Origin: Periplaneta americana
Taxonomy: Eukaryota > Arthropoda > Insecta > Blattodea > Blattidae
Length of the DNA stretch: 64,000 nucleotides
Reading direction: 5' to 3'
Assembly (NCBI RefSeq): GCF_040183065.1
Contig: NC_091132.1
Location: 161,346,602 to 161,410,601 of the forward strand
Both the position numbers and the translations under genes were made by a program. Shown piece by piece: positions 21,506 through 32,661 of this stretch. The notes beneath the pieces were generated by a model. That model did no database searches, had not been told where the DNA came from, and worked only from the letters and a program-made list of their open reading frames with translations. The stretch's first letter is position 1. Every line of letters begins with the position of its first letter.

Positions 21506-22889
21506 GGGCCTGTTTCTCAAAACTCACGGACTAGTTATACTAGTCTGTACAGTAGTATTAATAGTTTCTTTTACAAGTCTTTGTTTCTAGAAACTACAAG
21601 GGTAAAGTAATAGTTACCAGTTCACAGACTAGTAATAATTTTCGATTTCACCAATTCCTAAGAGATTCTGTTTCTCAAAATGCTAATCTAGTTGATTATA
21701 CTAGTATTCAACAGGAATATTCCTACAAGACTCTAAAGACTGGTGATTTCTATATTATCAGTTACCAGTGGCAATCTTTCTGAAACAATCAAAACAAAAT
21801 ATTGTAGTTACTGTATTTTTTTAATATACCGGTATGTGGTTTAGTGATTCCGTTTGAAGTAGTAAAGAAGTTGTTGTGAGAAGAGCTAAAACTATAACGA
21901 GAAGGAACCATTATTATTCCTTTACAGGAGCATTGTTTAAATATAATGAATGGTTTAAATAAAGTGCTGAAAAGCTTGGAGAGTTCTTAAATATAGTGGG
22001 ACCTGCCATAATAAGACAAACAATTAGAAGTCATGCTTTATCGGCAAAGATTCAAATACAAATTCTTCTACAAATCGGGATATTGATTATTTTCCAATGC
22101 CATCTGGTTTTTCTGCTCTAGACCAGCAACACATGCAGAATTTTTTTCCTAATAATCTGATACCAATTCATCAACTGCAGTAATTTTTGCTGGCTTTCCT
22201 CCTCCACAGCCAGTTCTTCTGACATTGTTAACTTTAGCCTACAAATTAAATATAAAACGACACTAATTTACGAATAGATCAAACGTAAAACTCAAAAAAT
22301 AAAAAAAAAATTAGCGAATTTTTCAAGTCATAAGTGACATTCATGTCGCCAGTAGACCCACTAGCTACTTAATGTGTTCATATTATGATACTGTGAACTT
22401 GAATTGGTACCCCTCGTCAAAGTTGCTTTCTTAATGTTGGGCCAGTAAGTGTCCCTAACGTATGCATAACTTTGTTCTGAGGTATCAGTTCCATAGCCTC
22501 ACATATTACACATTTTTTTGTCCATTCGTTTACTTTATCATTTTTTGTTATTATACTTGAAAAAGCACCGAATGATATATCCTTTGATTCATTAATCATA
22601 TCGAGTATAGTTAATTTGCTTTCAATTGATGGAATTTCAAGAGAAGAGAGAAGTAAGAACCAAAACACAAGCAGCTTAGCCTTCTAACCTCAAATAACAA
22701 TACCTACCAATGGCTATAAACAAATGAACTCAATCTGCTGACTAGTGAAAGAGATCATGTGACTAGTGAAAAATTGTCACAAGTTACTAGACTGGTAAAA
22801 TAGTTTGAGAAACAGAATCTATTAGAGCTGGTGAAATATACTATGGTAACTAGTAACTGGTGAACAAAGTATTTTTGAGAAACAGGCCC
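21506..22889 (-). mobile_element. Harbinger-like DNA transposon, defective
   Basis: The terminal inverted repeat is GGGCCTGTTTCTCAAAA, with CTG duplicated at 21503-21505 and 22890-22892. Unit 3 has the empty site (single CTG, 45091-45093). A second inverted repeat, AGATTCTGTTTCTCAAA, lies inside the ends at 21663-21679 and 22804-22820. ACTAGT motifs are frequent in both ends. The 3-bp CWG-type duplication and a Myb/SANT-like ORF fit the PIF/Harbinger superfamily. No transposase is present. Confidence 0.75.
22140..22670 (-). pseudogene. Myb/SANT-like ORF of the Harbinger element, degenerate
   Basis: On the minus strand, SKDISFGAFSSIITKND and VNEWTKKCVICEAMEL (from 22668) resemble a Myb/SANT-like DNA-binding domain. 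A second piece, VNNVRRTGCGGGKPAKIT (about 22240-22190), is typical of the segment after that domain in Harbinger accessory proteins. The two are in different frames and a stop follows DELVSDY, so the gene is dead. Confidence 0.6.
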
Positions 22890-23407
22890 CTGGTCATGTG
22901 AACTCTGTCACTATAAAACATTAGTTATGAAACACGAGGAAATCATCGCCAACCTACAATATGAGCGGGAACTTTTCAAAATTCAATTGGGAAATTACAC
23001 ATTGTATATCGTTCTGAAACTTATCCGAGACTAATTTGTGTACTCCTACCGTTTTTTTACTATTTATTCTCTCTCTGTTTTCATGACACATACTTTCCAT
23101 TACCATTTCTACCACTTACTTGATATATTCCGTAATCTCTTTCCCACCTGATGCCATATTCCTAACTGTCCTAATGCTTTGTCCTTATTGACATGTAACA
23201 TGACTAATTCATACTCCTGCCTCACTTTGATATTTACATCACTTCACTAATTAATTTACTATATTTACACTATACTCTTTCACTTTACATAATTTAAACG
23301 ACTCATACACTTATCTTGCATTGTTCTACACTGTGACTTTCATATCCTTGGTTTTCTTTTTTCACTTCGTCTATTTCCTACTTTACTCGTCCGACACTAT
23401 TTAGTAG

Positions 23408-23526
23408 ACATCTGCATTTTGTTGAAAACGCCCGATCCAATCCAGTGGAACAAATCATATATAGAACTTAGAGACAAACACTATCGTGAAATCCTCGACT
23501 TTATCGTTAGACAACTACTGTATCTT
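23408..23526 (+). other. Unusually conserved intronic block, unit 2
   Basis: Counterpart of 2946-3062, almost unchanged. The open frame reads KTPDPIQWNKSYIELRDKH without an ATG. It lies about 200 bp before coding exon A. Confidence 0.4.
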
Positions 23527-23723
23527 GTCCCTAGGCCCACATGCTCATCTGAGCTGATGTTCAAACTCGTTTGTATTTTTGTGGTAACTTTTGTGTGTTG
23601 TGGTGTTCGCACAGAAATAACACACTACGCAGATGTGGACTTATTATTACCAAGCCACTAAGTCTGTCTGAATATTTCATATTCTGCAATTATTAACTTA
23701 TGTTACTTAATTTCCTTTTTCAG

Positions 23724-23821
23724 TCGTAATGGACATGATCAAGATGGAACCTGGGTCCGACACAATGGGTATACAGACAAGTGTTATCGCAGATATAGAA
23801 GAGAAGAAGCCTTTATCTGAG
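23724..23821 (+). CDS. Coding exon A, copy 2
   Basis: Acceptor CAG at 23721-23723, ATG at 23729, donor GT at 23822. It encodes 31 residues ending KKPLSE. Confidence 0.75.
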
Positions 23822-26270
23822 GTATATTGAGAGCAATTACTATGTGTTTTATGCTCGACCATGCTGAAATGTAGTAATTATACACCTGGTAGCAGCCCTT
23901 TAATGGAACTCATTAAAGTACACCTATTCATTAAAGTTCAGGTGTTTCACCAATCAGAAAATAGCATTGTAGCAATTTGAAAACGCAAGTATCGATTATT
24001 CTCGGATATGCAATCGAAAGACAACTAGTGAAACGTCACGGAGGCTGGAAATCCAATACTGTCGCAGAAGGTTTGTTGAAGAATCAATCCAAAATAAAAT
24101 TGAAATCTCAAATACAATATTAAACTCAGTCGAAAAAAAACAACACACAAGTTAACATAAATTCACGCGTCGTCTTCCAGCCTTTCCAGCATATTTCCGC
24201 AAATTCATTTCACCAATTACGCAGTAAATCACTTACATTTAAAATAAAGTGAGTTCTGTTACTATAATAATTAGTGTTAATTGTAAATAATATTCGAATA
24301 AATTCATTTTGTTATCTCCTTTTCAATGTCTAATTTATTTTCAATGTTATATCAAGATTAATGTTTATTTTACTCTCTAGTTTATATCATGGTCAATGTG
24401 GACATTTGTTTCTCGGAAAAATTCAATACTTTCTCGTTTGCGCACATCTCACAATTTACGGGCTATTGCACTAGGTCAGTTCCGCTCCTCAGTCAGATAC
24501 GAATAAAAGGAATACTTCTGAATAATTTCAAGTTAGAAATATAGTCGAGCATTAAAAGTCGTATGAACCTTGACTATAATCGTAATTAAGAGGCTCGTAT
24601 GAAAATTATGAAACTCTCTTGCGCTCATTTCATAAGGAAACTCGCGTTTTAATTCCTACCATTATAGGCTCGTTGCATAATCTTCTATTCTATATGCGTC
24701 ATTTATAACTAGGGATCGCATTCCTTTGTAATTAATTGCTCTTTCTCCACGAGATGAAACACAACTAATGAAGTTGAAATTTGTGAATGTGAAGTTACAA
24801 ACGGAATTTTATTTCACATAAAACACACAAACTCACAAAATTGTTTGAATACTTACACTCAGGACATATATTTCAAACACAAAAACCTTGAAGTTCTTTT
24901 TACTTGCACGGACTTTTAGTATAACATTTAGATAATATAAAACTGAATCAATAATAGGTTATTTAGAATGACTTTAACCTTTATATTTTCTTGTAGATCT
25001 TTCTGATCATACTGGCAAAATATGTGATACTGTAAATGTATTCTTTTACTCGTATATGCTGCGCTACAATGTTTTTCAGATAAATTATTTAAATGTTGGT
25101 TTTGGAGTCGGTACTCTTCCGTTTGTTGACATCAGTATTGATAAAAAGGTGGACGGAATTTATAACTAGTCACGGGATTTCGTTAACAACTTTTATACTC
25201 TTTGTCTAATTATTTTGTTCTTTATGTTGCAGGATGGAACTTTATTAAATTTGGACGTCACTAAACTAAAAACTGAATGTATAGATCACAGGTATGACAT
25301 TAAATCGGAGATAGTATTTGAGGAATCTGCAGTGCCAATTGACTTTCCCATGATGAAGAGTGAAGCTGAGGTGAGTGCAGTTTATGAAGTGTGTTCGTCG
25401 GTAGTTCTCTCTCTGTTACTTTCTGACTGATGTAGCTGCTACAGTCATCCCAGTGATAAATTTAACTGTCCAATTTTTAAGTTAATTGTTTTACTAGCAC
25501 TGTTTAGTTTATTTGAATCATATACCGTTCTTGGTGGTAATCCATTAGTGACAAAATGGATGCCCACATCCTTCACAAAATATTTTCATTACTGACTTTG
25601 CTTTAAAGATTGGATGAGTTGTACATTTTTACTGCTTGATTTTCATGTATTATTGTGCTCTGTGTCTATTTTACATAATCTGCTACAGGAAGAGTTTTGT
25701 GAGTTGGATCAAGTGAAGGACGTCAAACTGGAAGGAACAGCAGAAGAGAATGAAGTCTCAACTGAGAGGTGAGTGCAATATACGAGTCCCTGGGTTGTTG
25801 TTGATTTTACTGCTTTATTTAAATAGTTACAACATAAACATATTTGTAATTTCAACGTGATTATTTTTTATATGAAAACTTAAGTTTACCTTGCGAACAT
25901 AAATGGCATGAATGATATAATATCCTATCTCTATCACGAACACCTGCCCTACTGCTACTTCACCACTCCTACAACTACTCGAGCTGATGTTGTTGCTAAC
26001 AAAGAAAATACAAAGGCATAGACCTGCCTTCAACTTTTCACATTTAATGGAGATCAGTTCACTGACCATTTTCATTGACTAATGGAATGTAGTCAGGAAA
26101 TATAGTTCCTGTTGTTTTCTCAGGTCTGATCCGGCAGTTCTAGTAGGCTTTTGTGTATAGCTTTGAATGAAGTGAGTCCTACTTCTCTGCAGCATGTCCA
26201 TCACAGATCCTAACTCCTAATTAGAAAATCTACTTGGATTTCAATTTTTGTATTTAGAAAATTCATATTA

Positions 26271-26302
<32 letters not shown>

Positions 26303-26798
26303 GTTGTTGTTGTTATTATTATCATTATTATTATTATTATCATTATCATTATTATTATTACTATTGTAAATTTTAATTCTGTTGTATTTTTAATTTCATA
26401 ATACTCTTGTGTGAATTATAGTGGGCTGGTTTTTGTCCATATCTGTTGATGAGCACATTACTATAATTGGAATAAGAATAGCCTGTTATGTCTCATTAAG
26501 AGCAAAGGTTTTCCCTAGGGGGTAGGTCTTTAGTAACTCATGTGGTGAGCTATTCCGTGTAAGGGATATGTGGCAGTTGCTTCGACAAAATCAGTAAAGT
26601 TTTGGTTCTCTCACAAACTTCCTAATGCCTGCACACGCACACTGATAGGCTTATATATTTTCTTTTAGTTTTGATACTTCGTGAACCACTAAAACAGCAC
26701 ACTGGAGGCTTCTATGCATATTTACGGTGCTTGGTCGCTGATTATACAATTGTTATTTTAATAAAGACAAAAATGAAGATAAATACGTTATTATTATG

Positions 26799-26843
<45 letters not shown>

Positions 26844-28583
26844 GGTTCTATTATTTTTATTTATATTAGAATTATTATATTTTTATTATTACTATTACTC
26901 TAATACCGAGAACATTGCTTAGGAATCATTGTCCCATTGGACCCATTATTTTACTCTTCTCTTTCTAGAATGAACTTCTTTGTTGTTCTTGGCATGTATG
27001 TTGATGTAGATGTTGTCTGTCCATGTCTTCTTTGGAATTGCATAAGATGCACGTTGGTGCTGGCAGTATTCCAAAGTGATGAAGATATTTCCCGAGGCAA
27101 AGATGATCAGTGCTGAGACAGAAAGTTGCAACTCGTGTTCTCTCCGATCACTCTGCTGTGTTCAGGACTACAGTCGTCCGACGATTATGCTGCATTCCTT
27201 GTTCCACTACGTTATTATTTGTGTTTACTGTTTCTTTTTTAGAACAATGTGGTGCGCTTTTTTAATAGTTAAACCAGGAGAAGGTACATAGCTGGGAAAA
27301 GACCGCACTTTGTTTTAAATCTGCACTACTTTAACGGCATGAATGCTCTGACCTCTTCAGTTTTTCATATCCTTAATTAGTGCCTTGTTGACAATTTATG
27401 CACCTGGAATAATCAAAGTTGTGCTTAATTTTGAACAGATGCTTGTTCGTTTTTGATCACATACACTCTGTATATCTCTACATGAAAATGCATTCCCCCT
27501 TATCCCAGTAAGGCGTGCATTGCATTAAACTGGCAACATTGTGATGGTGTGACTTCCCCACTCCATCATAACCTTAAATAGAGCATTGTTGACATTTTTT
27601 GTACTTGCAACACTCACAGCTGTACACCTATACTTTAGTGCTCATTCTTTCTGGCTTGTTGGGCAATCCTCACGTTATATAAAGAACAGCTTACTTTTAG
27701 GTTATGCGTTTTATAAGGAGAACGATTCACCATTATTCATAAAATATTGATATATTACTTGTGTCAATGTATTAGTACCGTTATATTATGTTGGGCTTAA
27801 TAATAAACTTTTTTTTCTTTTTTTTTTTTTGCATAATATTTTTATATTCTTTTCTGTTGAATTTTTCTACTGGTTTTATTTCTTTTCATAATTTTCCTAT
27901 TTGTATTAGAGATTTAATTAAATCATTCTGTCGCTTCATTTTAGATTATAGCATTGTAAGCAAAATTAATGTTGTTATTACTTTTGAGAGAAAAAAATTT
28001 GCAATGCGAAAAAATAATAAAATATTTCAAGCTTGTATTATTACATATCGTGCAAAGTATAAAATAAGAATAATATCAGGAAACAAAATGCTTTAGCAAA
28101 AATCAGTAAGTTGATCTTCGTACATATTTTCAGTAGCGTGGTTTATCTGGCCACATGCATTTCCTCATGTTATAACATGTATGAGCCTTCTCCCGAGTTA
28201 ATGCCAGGGCCACACCTTCCGTAGCTCTACTTGATATCCATTCTAGTTGCTAACAATTTGGCCGTGACTTGAGATTCTTTGCAATGAGATTATTTTACCT
28301 TATGATTTCTGTTGATAGATGTATATTTCTATAGATGCATGATGGGTTGCATTACTGATTGAGTGGATAGCAGTTTCTTGGTCTGAGATGCCTACAGAAT
28401 TTCTGAATTAATTTTGCTAAGTGTGTTCCCCGCTTTCGATATGTAAATCTTCAACTCTTGTTAACAGTATTATTATTTTGTTATTATTATCATTACTATT
28501 ATTAATATTATTTCTTTGAAAATACTACAGATATTACTACTGACAGTACCACCATTAGTACTACATTTATTATGATGATGATG

Positions 28584-28630
<47 letters not shown>

Positions 28631-29652
28631 TACTACTACTACACTCATTATTCCTGTTATGATTATTATAATTAATATTATTATTTACTTTTTTAAGTTA
28701 ATCTATACAGAAGTAACTGAATGTGAAATTCCATTATCGATTTCTCATCTATTACTTTGCTTATGGGGTATATATTTCCTAATTGGAAATTTAAACATTC
28801 TTTCCACTAATGACAGTTATAATTCTTAGTGTTGCAGTTAGCCATAGTAGTGGAGCTGCCAAATTCTGCGAAAAAATGCCTGAAGAAGACGACGGCAAGA
28901 AATACGATTGTGACATTTGCGGAATGTCTTTTCTCGACTTTGCAATACTCAATGACCATGACCTCGAACACAAATGTCACAAAGATTTCAGTTGCGATGT
29001 GTGTGGAAAGTGTTTTTCCCAGTCGGGAGATTTCGAAAAGCATTCACACCTTCACTCAAGCGAAAAACAATTCAGTTGTGACGTTTGTGGAAAGTGCTTT
29101 TCAAAGTCCGTCTACTTGAAGAAGCATTCAAGCGTGCACTCAGCCGGGAAACCAATCTGTTGCGACGTATGTGGGAAGCGTTTTGCAAGATCAGAATATC
29201 TTAAAAGACATTCAGTCGTGCACACTGGGGACAAGCCCTTCAGCTGTGACGTTTGTGGAAAGTGTTTTTCGCTCTCGAAATCTCTCGATACGCATTCATT
29301 CGTACACTCTGGCGTGAAACCATTCAGTTGTGACGTGTGTGGGAAGTGTTTAACAACCTCTTCAATTCTTAAAAGGCATTCATTGGTTCACTCTGGCGAG
29401 AAGCCATTCAGTTGTGACGTTTGTGGAAAGTGCTTTTCGCTCCCGAACTACCTCCATAAGCATAAATTCCTTCACTCAGGCGTGAAACCATTCAGTTGTG
29501 ACGTCTGTGGAAAGAGTTTTTCGCGCTCTGCATATTTGAATATGCATTCTCGCCTACACACAGGGGAGAAGCCATTCGTTTGTGACGTGTGTGACAAATG
29601 TTTTATGAGGTCTTCAGATCTAAAGAAGCATTCCCGTGTGCACAAGGCATGA
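23724..29652 (+). CDS. C2H2 zinc-finger protein, copy 2 (spliced, intact)
   Basis: Coding exons 23729-23821, 25233-25370, 25689-25768 and 28830-29652 total 1134 nt: 377 residues and a stop. The leader is MDMIKMEPGSDTMGIQTS, then DGTLLNLDVTK, then EEFCELDQVKDVK. The array has a degenerate first finger and eight regular C2H2 fingers, ending KKHSRVHKA. All splice sites are AG/GT with the same phases as copies 1 and 3, and there is no frame break, so this copy looks functional. Presumed role: nuclear DNA-binding regulator; target unknown. It lacks exactly three fingers present in copy 3 between the KSL/KYL and SIL fingers. A Helitron lies 330 bp downstream of the stop, upstream of the putative AATAAA at 31710-31715, so it may be part of the 3' UTR. 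Confidence 0.8.
25233..25370 (+). CDS. Coding exon B, copy 2
   Basis: 46 residues starting DGTLLNLDVTKLKTE, with acceptor GTTGCAG and donor GTGAGT. The second codon pair differs from copies 1 and 3, which start EGN. Confidence 0.75.
25689..25768 (+). CDS. Coding exon C, copy 2
   Basis: 80 nt between CTACAG and GTGAGT, starting EEFCELDQVKDVKLEG. It ends in AG, completed by T of the next exon. Confidence 0.75.
25769..28829 (+). other. Intron 3, copy 2
   Basis: No gene is seen. It carries TTA microsatellites at about 26272-26365, 26797-26840 and 28585-28630. It retains a 27300-28560 stretch that unit 1 has lost. The acceptor is AATTCTTAG. Confidence 0.6.
28830..29652 (+). CDS. Finger exon, copy 2 (degenerate first finger plus 8 C2H2 fingers)
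   Basis: The regular finger helices are GDF, VYL, EYL, KSL, SIL, NYL, AYL, SDL. The first finger-like repeat (CDICGMSFLDFAILNDHDLEHKC) ends in Cys in place of the last His. Finger pairs are joined by HSGVKPF, HTGDKPF and HTGEKPF linkers. The stop is TGA after VHKA. Confidence 0.85.
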
Positions 29653-29860
29653 AGACATGTGATGTGTTTGTTAAGTGTTTGGCATGTCCGGATAATCTCC
29701 TGATTTTCTTTGGTGCAAAACCGTTCTGTTGTGGTTTGTTTGGAATGGAGGTTTCGCTCTCGGAAAATCTTAATGTGTATTCACGTTTCTACACATAAGA
29801 GAAATTGTTCGGTTGTGATATGTGTGGAATGCGTTGTTTATGACCCAAACATCTTAATAT
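29653..29860 (+). pseudogene. Decayed fingers downstream of copy 2
   Basis: After the stop, finger-like remains continue: CDVFVKCLACPDNLL, FCCGLFGMEVSLSENLNVYS, then a CDMCGMRCL piece in another frame. Copy 3 has the same remains, so the loss of these fingers predates the split of units 2 and 3. Confidence 0.6.
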
Positions 29861-29983
29861 ACATTTAGGCGTGTACATAATTATATTTCATTATGTATAT
29901 TGAAATATCCTATACTTCAATCACTATATAATTTTATTATGCTAGCTTTAAATTTTACATCAGCAAGAAGCTGTTTGTTTTAA

Positions 29984-31127
29984 TCTATATTAATAATAAA
30001 TCTGTAGCCGAAATTTTTCTGGTAATTTTCGATTTTCCAAAAATAATTGGTCCTAACATATATAATTAACCACCCTGAAACCGAAAATCGCTTTTTCGAA
30101 ATTTTTGTTCGTATGTCTGTCTGTCTGTCTGTCTGTCTGTATGTTTGTTACCTTTTCACGCGATAATGGATGAACGGATTTCGATGAAAATTGGAATATA
30201 AATTATGTTCGTTGTAACTTAGATTTTAGGCTGTATGGCATTCAAAATACGTTGTTTAAAGCTTGGGGTTATAAGGGGCCTGATTTAAATAAATCGAAAT
30301 AACTCGCTTATTATTGATTTTTGTGAAAAATGTTACATAACAAAAGTTTCTTTAAAAATAATTTGCGATACGTTTTATTCCTTGAAAAATTTTGATAGGA
30401 CTGATATTTAATGAGATAAATCAGTTTAAAAATTAATATTACTGCCATCTAAGGCCGTATAATTAAATAAAAAACAAATGACTTCGTCTATAAGGGGCCT
30501 TGGACAACAACAATCGAAAGCTATGAAAAATAGCCTAGAGAGAATGTTTCTGTGTTTGTATGAAGTAATATCGGAAGCTAAATTAACCGATTTTTATAAT
30601 TAATTATTATTTCACCACTGGAAAGTGTAGTTTCTCTAGATGGACATAATGCTATAATGTTATTACAGTAACTTGTGATGTAATATAATATATATGTAAT
30701 AATATTATATAATATAATTTAAGTTATTTGAAGGGTTCAGAACCATAGTGGGCCAAACGCCATTTACTGGATTGGTAGAAAACAAGGGTTAAAATTAAGT
30801 TATTACCATAATTCAATGGAATCCTATAACAAGTAAAATAAAGTATACACATTAAATCTAAATGATGTCAATGTTCATTAAACTATGGTTGCATGTAATA
30901 AAAATTAGAAACATGTTAAAGGAATTGTCATTGCACCAATGAGTGGTCTCTGGACCAAAATGATCGCATTTTAATTATTTGGATGCAATTTAAATTAATT
31001 TAACATGTTAAACGATTTATCCTTCTATCAAACACGAATGTTCCCTGGATCAAATGTCCTATTTTAATTATGTAATTACTTTATATTTATTTCTAACGGG
31101 TGCAACAGAGTGCACGGGTACGGCTAG
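29984..31127 (+). mobile_element. Non-autonomous Helitron
   Basis: Starts TCTATATT and ends GGCTAG, inserted precisely between A (29983) and T (31128). Units 1 and 3 show the uninterrupted TTCTTAATTTTTATAA at 13218/13219 and near 55537. A hairpin (stem GTGCA/TGCAC, 31100-31104 with 31111-31115) lies 8 nt before the CTAG terminus. A (TCTG)n run sits at about 30117-30140. No Rep/helicase ORF is present. Confidence 0.85.
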
Positions 31128-32661
31128 TTTTTATAATATATTGTCTACTTTTTTTATTTCTCACGCCAGTATTTTCTGTAAATTTTGGAAATAAGGACGA
31201 AAAACTTCAAAATTTAAAGAAGAATATCAAAAAAGCCAAATGAAGTGCTGTATATTATTTTCAAAACAAATTTTAACGCCGTAATTTAACATTGGAGACT
31301 ATAAAATTAATTATTAAAGACCGTTTTATATTGTTTTAATATTATATTGATTACTTTATATTACTATTAGTAGTTACTTACACGCATTCAGATGATGAAA
31401 ATGTCGCTTGAAGCGCGCCGTTTTGATGCCCTTCTCCGAATCCCTCTTTATGCATCAGCAATAATGCACCAGTGTTGCTTTTTTTAATTTGCCCTGGTAC
31501 CTTATTTCCATATTTTTCCAATCCTGAAGAACGTAGAATGCATTACGCAGGTAATTAATGGATCTACGCGGTTGATTGCCGGATTCATTACCTACTTTTG
31601 GTGCAATTCAACCGGGAATAGTTTTATTGCATTTCTGAAGAGACTTTCTGTTCACAATATAAACAGACATTTAAGGCTCGTATCTACGAATTTCAAGAAG
31701 TACCATTCGAATAAATATAGAAATGAAGTGACTTTTATTTTCTCAGTTTTCCCTGGTACCGTTAATATTAATAAAAAAAAGTAAAATTTAGCTTTTCTTT
31801 TTTCACAACTTTCAATTATATTGTTTAATAACGTTTTAGTGATTCTATTATGTCTAAATTGCCAGCTTTAACGTAGTAATAATAATAATAATAACCTACA
31901 AAAATACAAACAAAACCGGAGGTCACATGTCATCAGAATGACTCGTTATAGAATTCCACGCCAAATTTTAAATTACCATCCTGTGGGCAAGAGATTCTTC
32001 GGCAGACTGTTCAAGCATTGGCAAGAGACCGTAACAGGCCACTACGCCCAATATATGCAAGGATGATGATGATGATGATAATAATAACAATAATAATAAT
32101 AATGATGATGATGATGAAGTTGATTACGATGACGAAGATGATAATAATATTTTGACATTTTCATGAGTTTCCAAAAATAAATGTGTAAATTTAATAAATT
32201 GGACTTGATGAAGCAAAACCACTAATTGTCTTTGTAACTACCCATAGTGGGGAACTAAAAACTATAAACAGGTTCTCTGTAGGTAAATAGTTGCACAGGG
32301 GCGTTATTATTCTTGTACTCAAACCAGGCTAGTCCGCACAATGGAAGTTGGCCGAAAAGAAAATTCACCCAAGAATATTGATACAGGAATTCACTCATAG
32401 CAATGAAGATTAGTTCTTTTCATAGTTAATATATTTTTAGCAATTCGTTTCCGTGGTAAATTTTGTATTCAGAAATGTTTAAATGTATATATTAATATTT
32501 TGAAGTTCTTTCTTAACAATTAAAAATTTCTTTCCCTGGTTGTACTTGTATTACAGAATTATTAAGTGTAAATGACTGTTTTGAAGTTATACATTTTCAA
32601 TGGATATCCACGGAGAAATTATTCCAAGTCTATTACATGTATTTATATTTATATGTACAAC
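31128..32661 (+). other. 3' region after the Helitron, unit 2
   Basis: It aligns with units 1 and 3, has AATAAA at 31710-31715 and ATG/AAT repeats near 32060-32120. No gene is seen. Confidence 0.5.

Larger units (their letters stand above)
21363..23033 (+). pseudogene. Cys-rich PHD-like remnant split by a Harbinger element, unit 2
   Basis: The left part (21363-21502) and right part (22893-23033) together match the uninterrupted unit 3 frame at 44957-45235. An in-frame stop follows the first cysteine cluster at about 21447. Confidence 0.4.
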
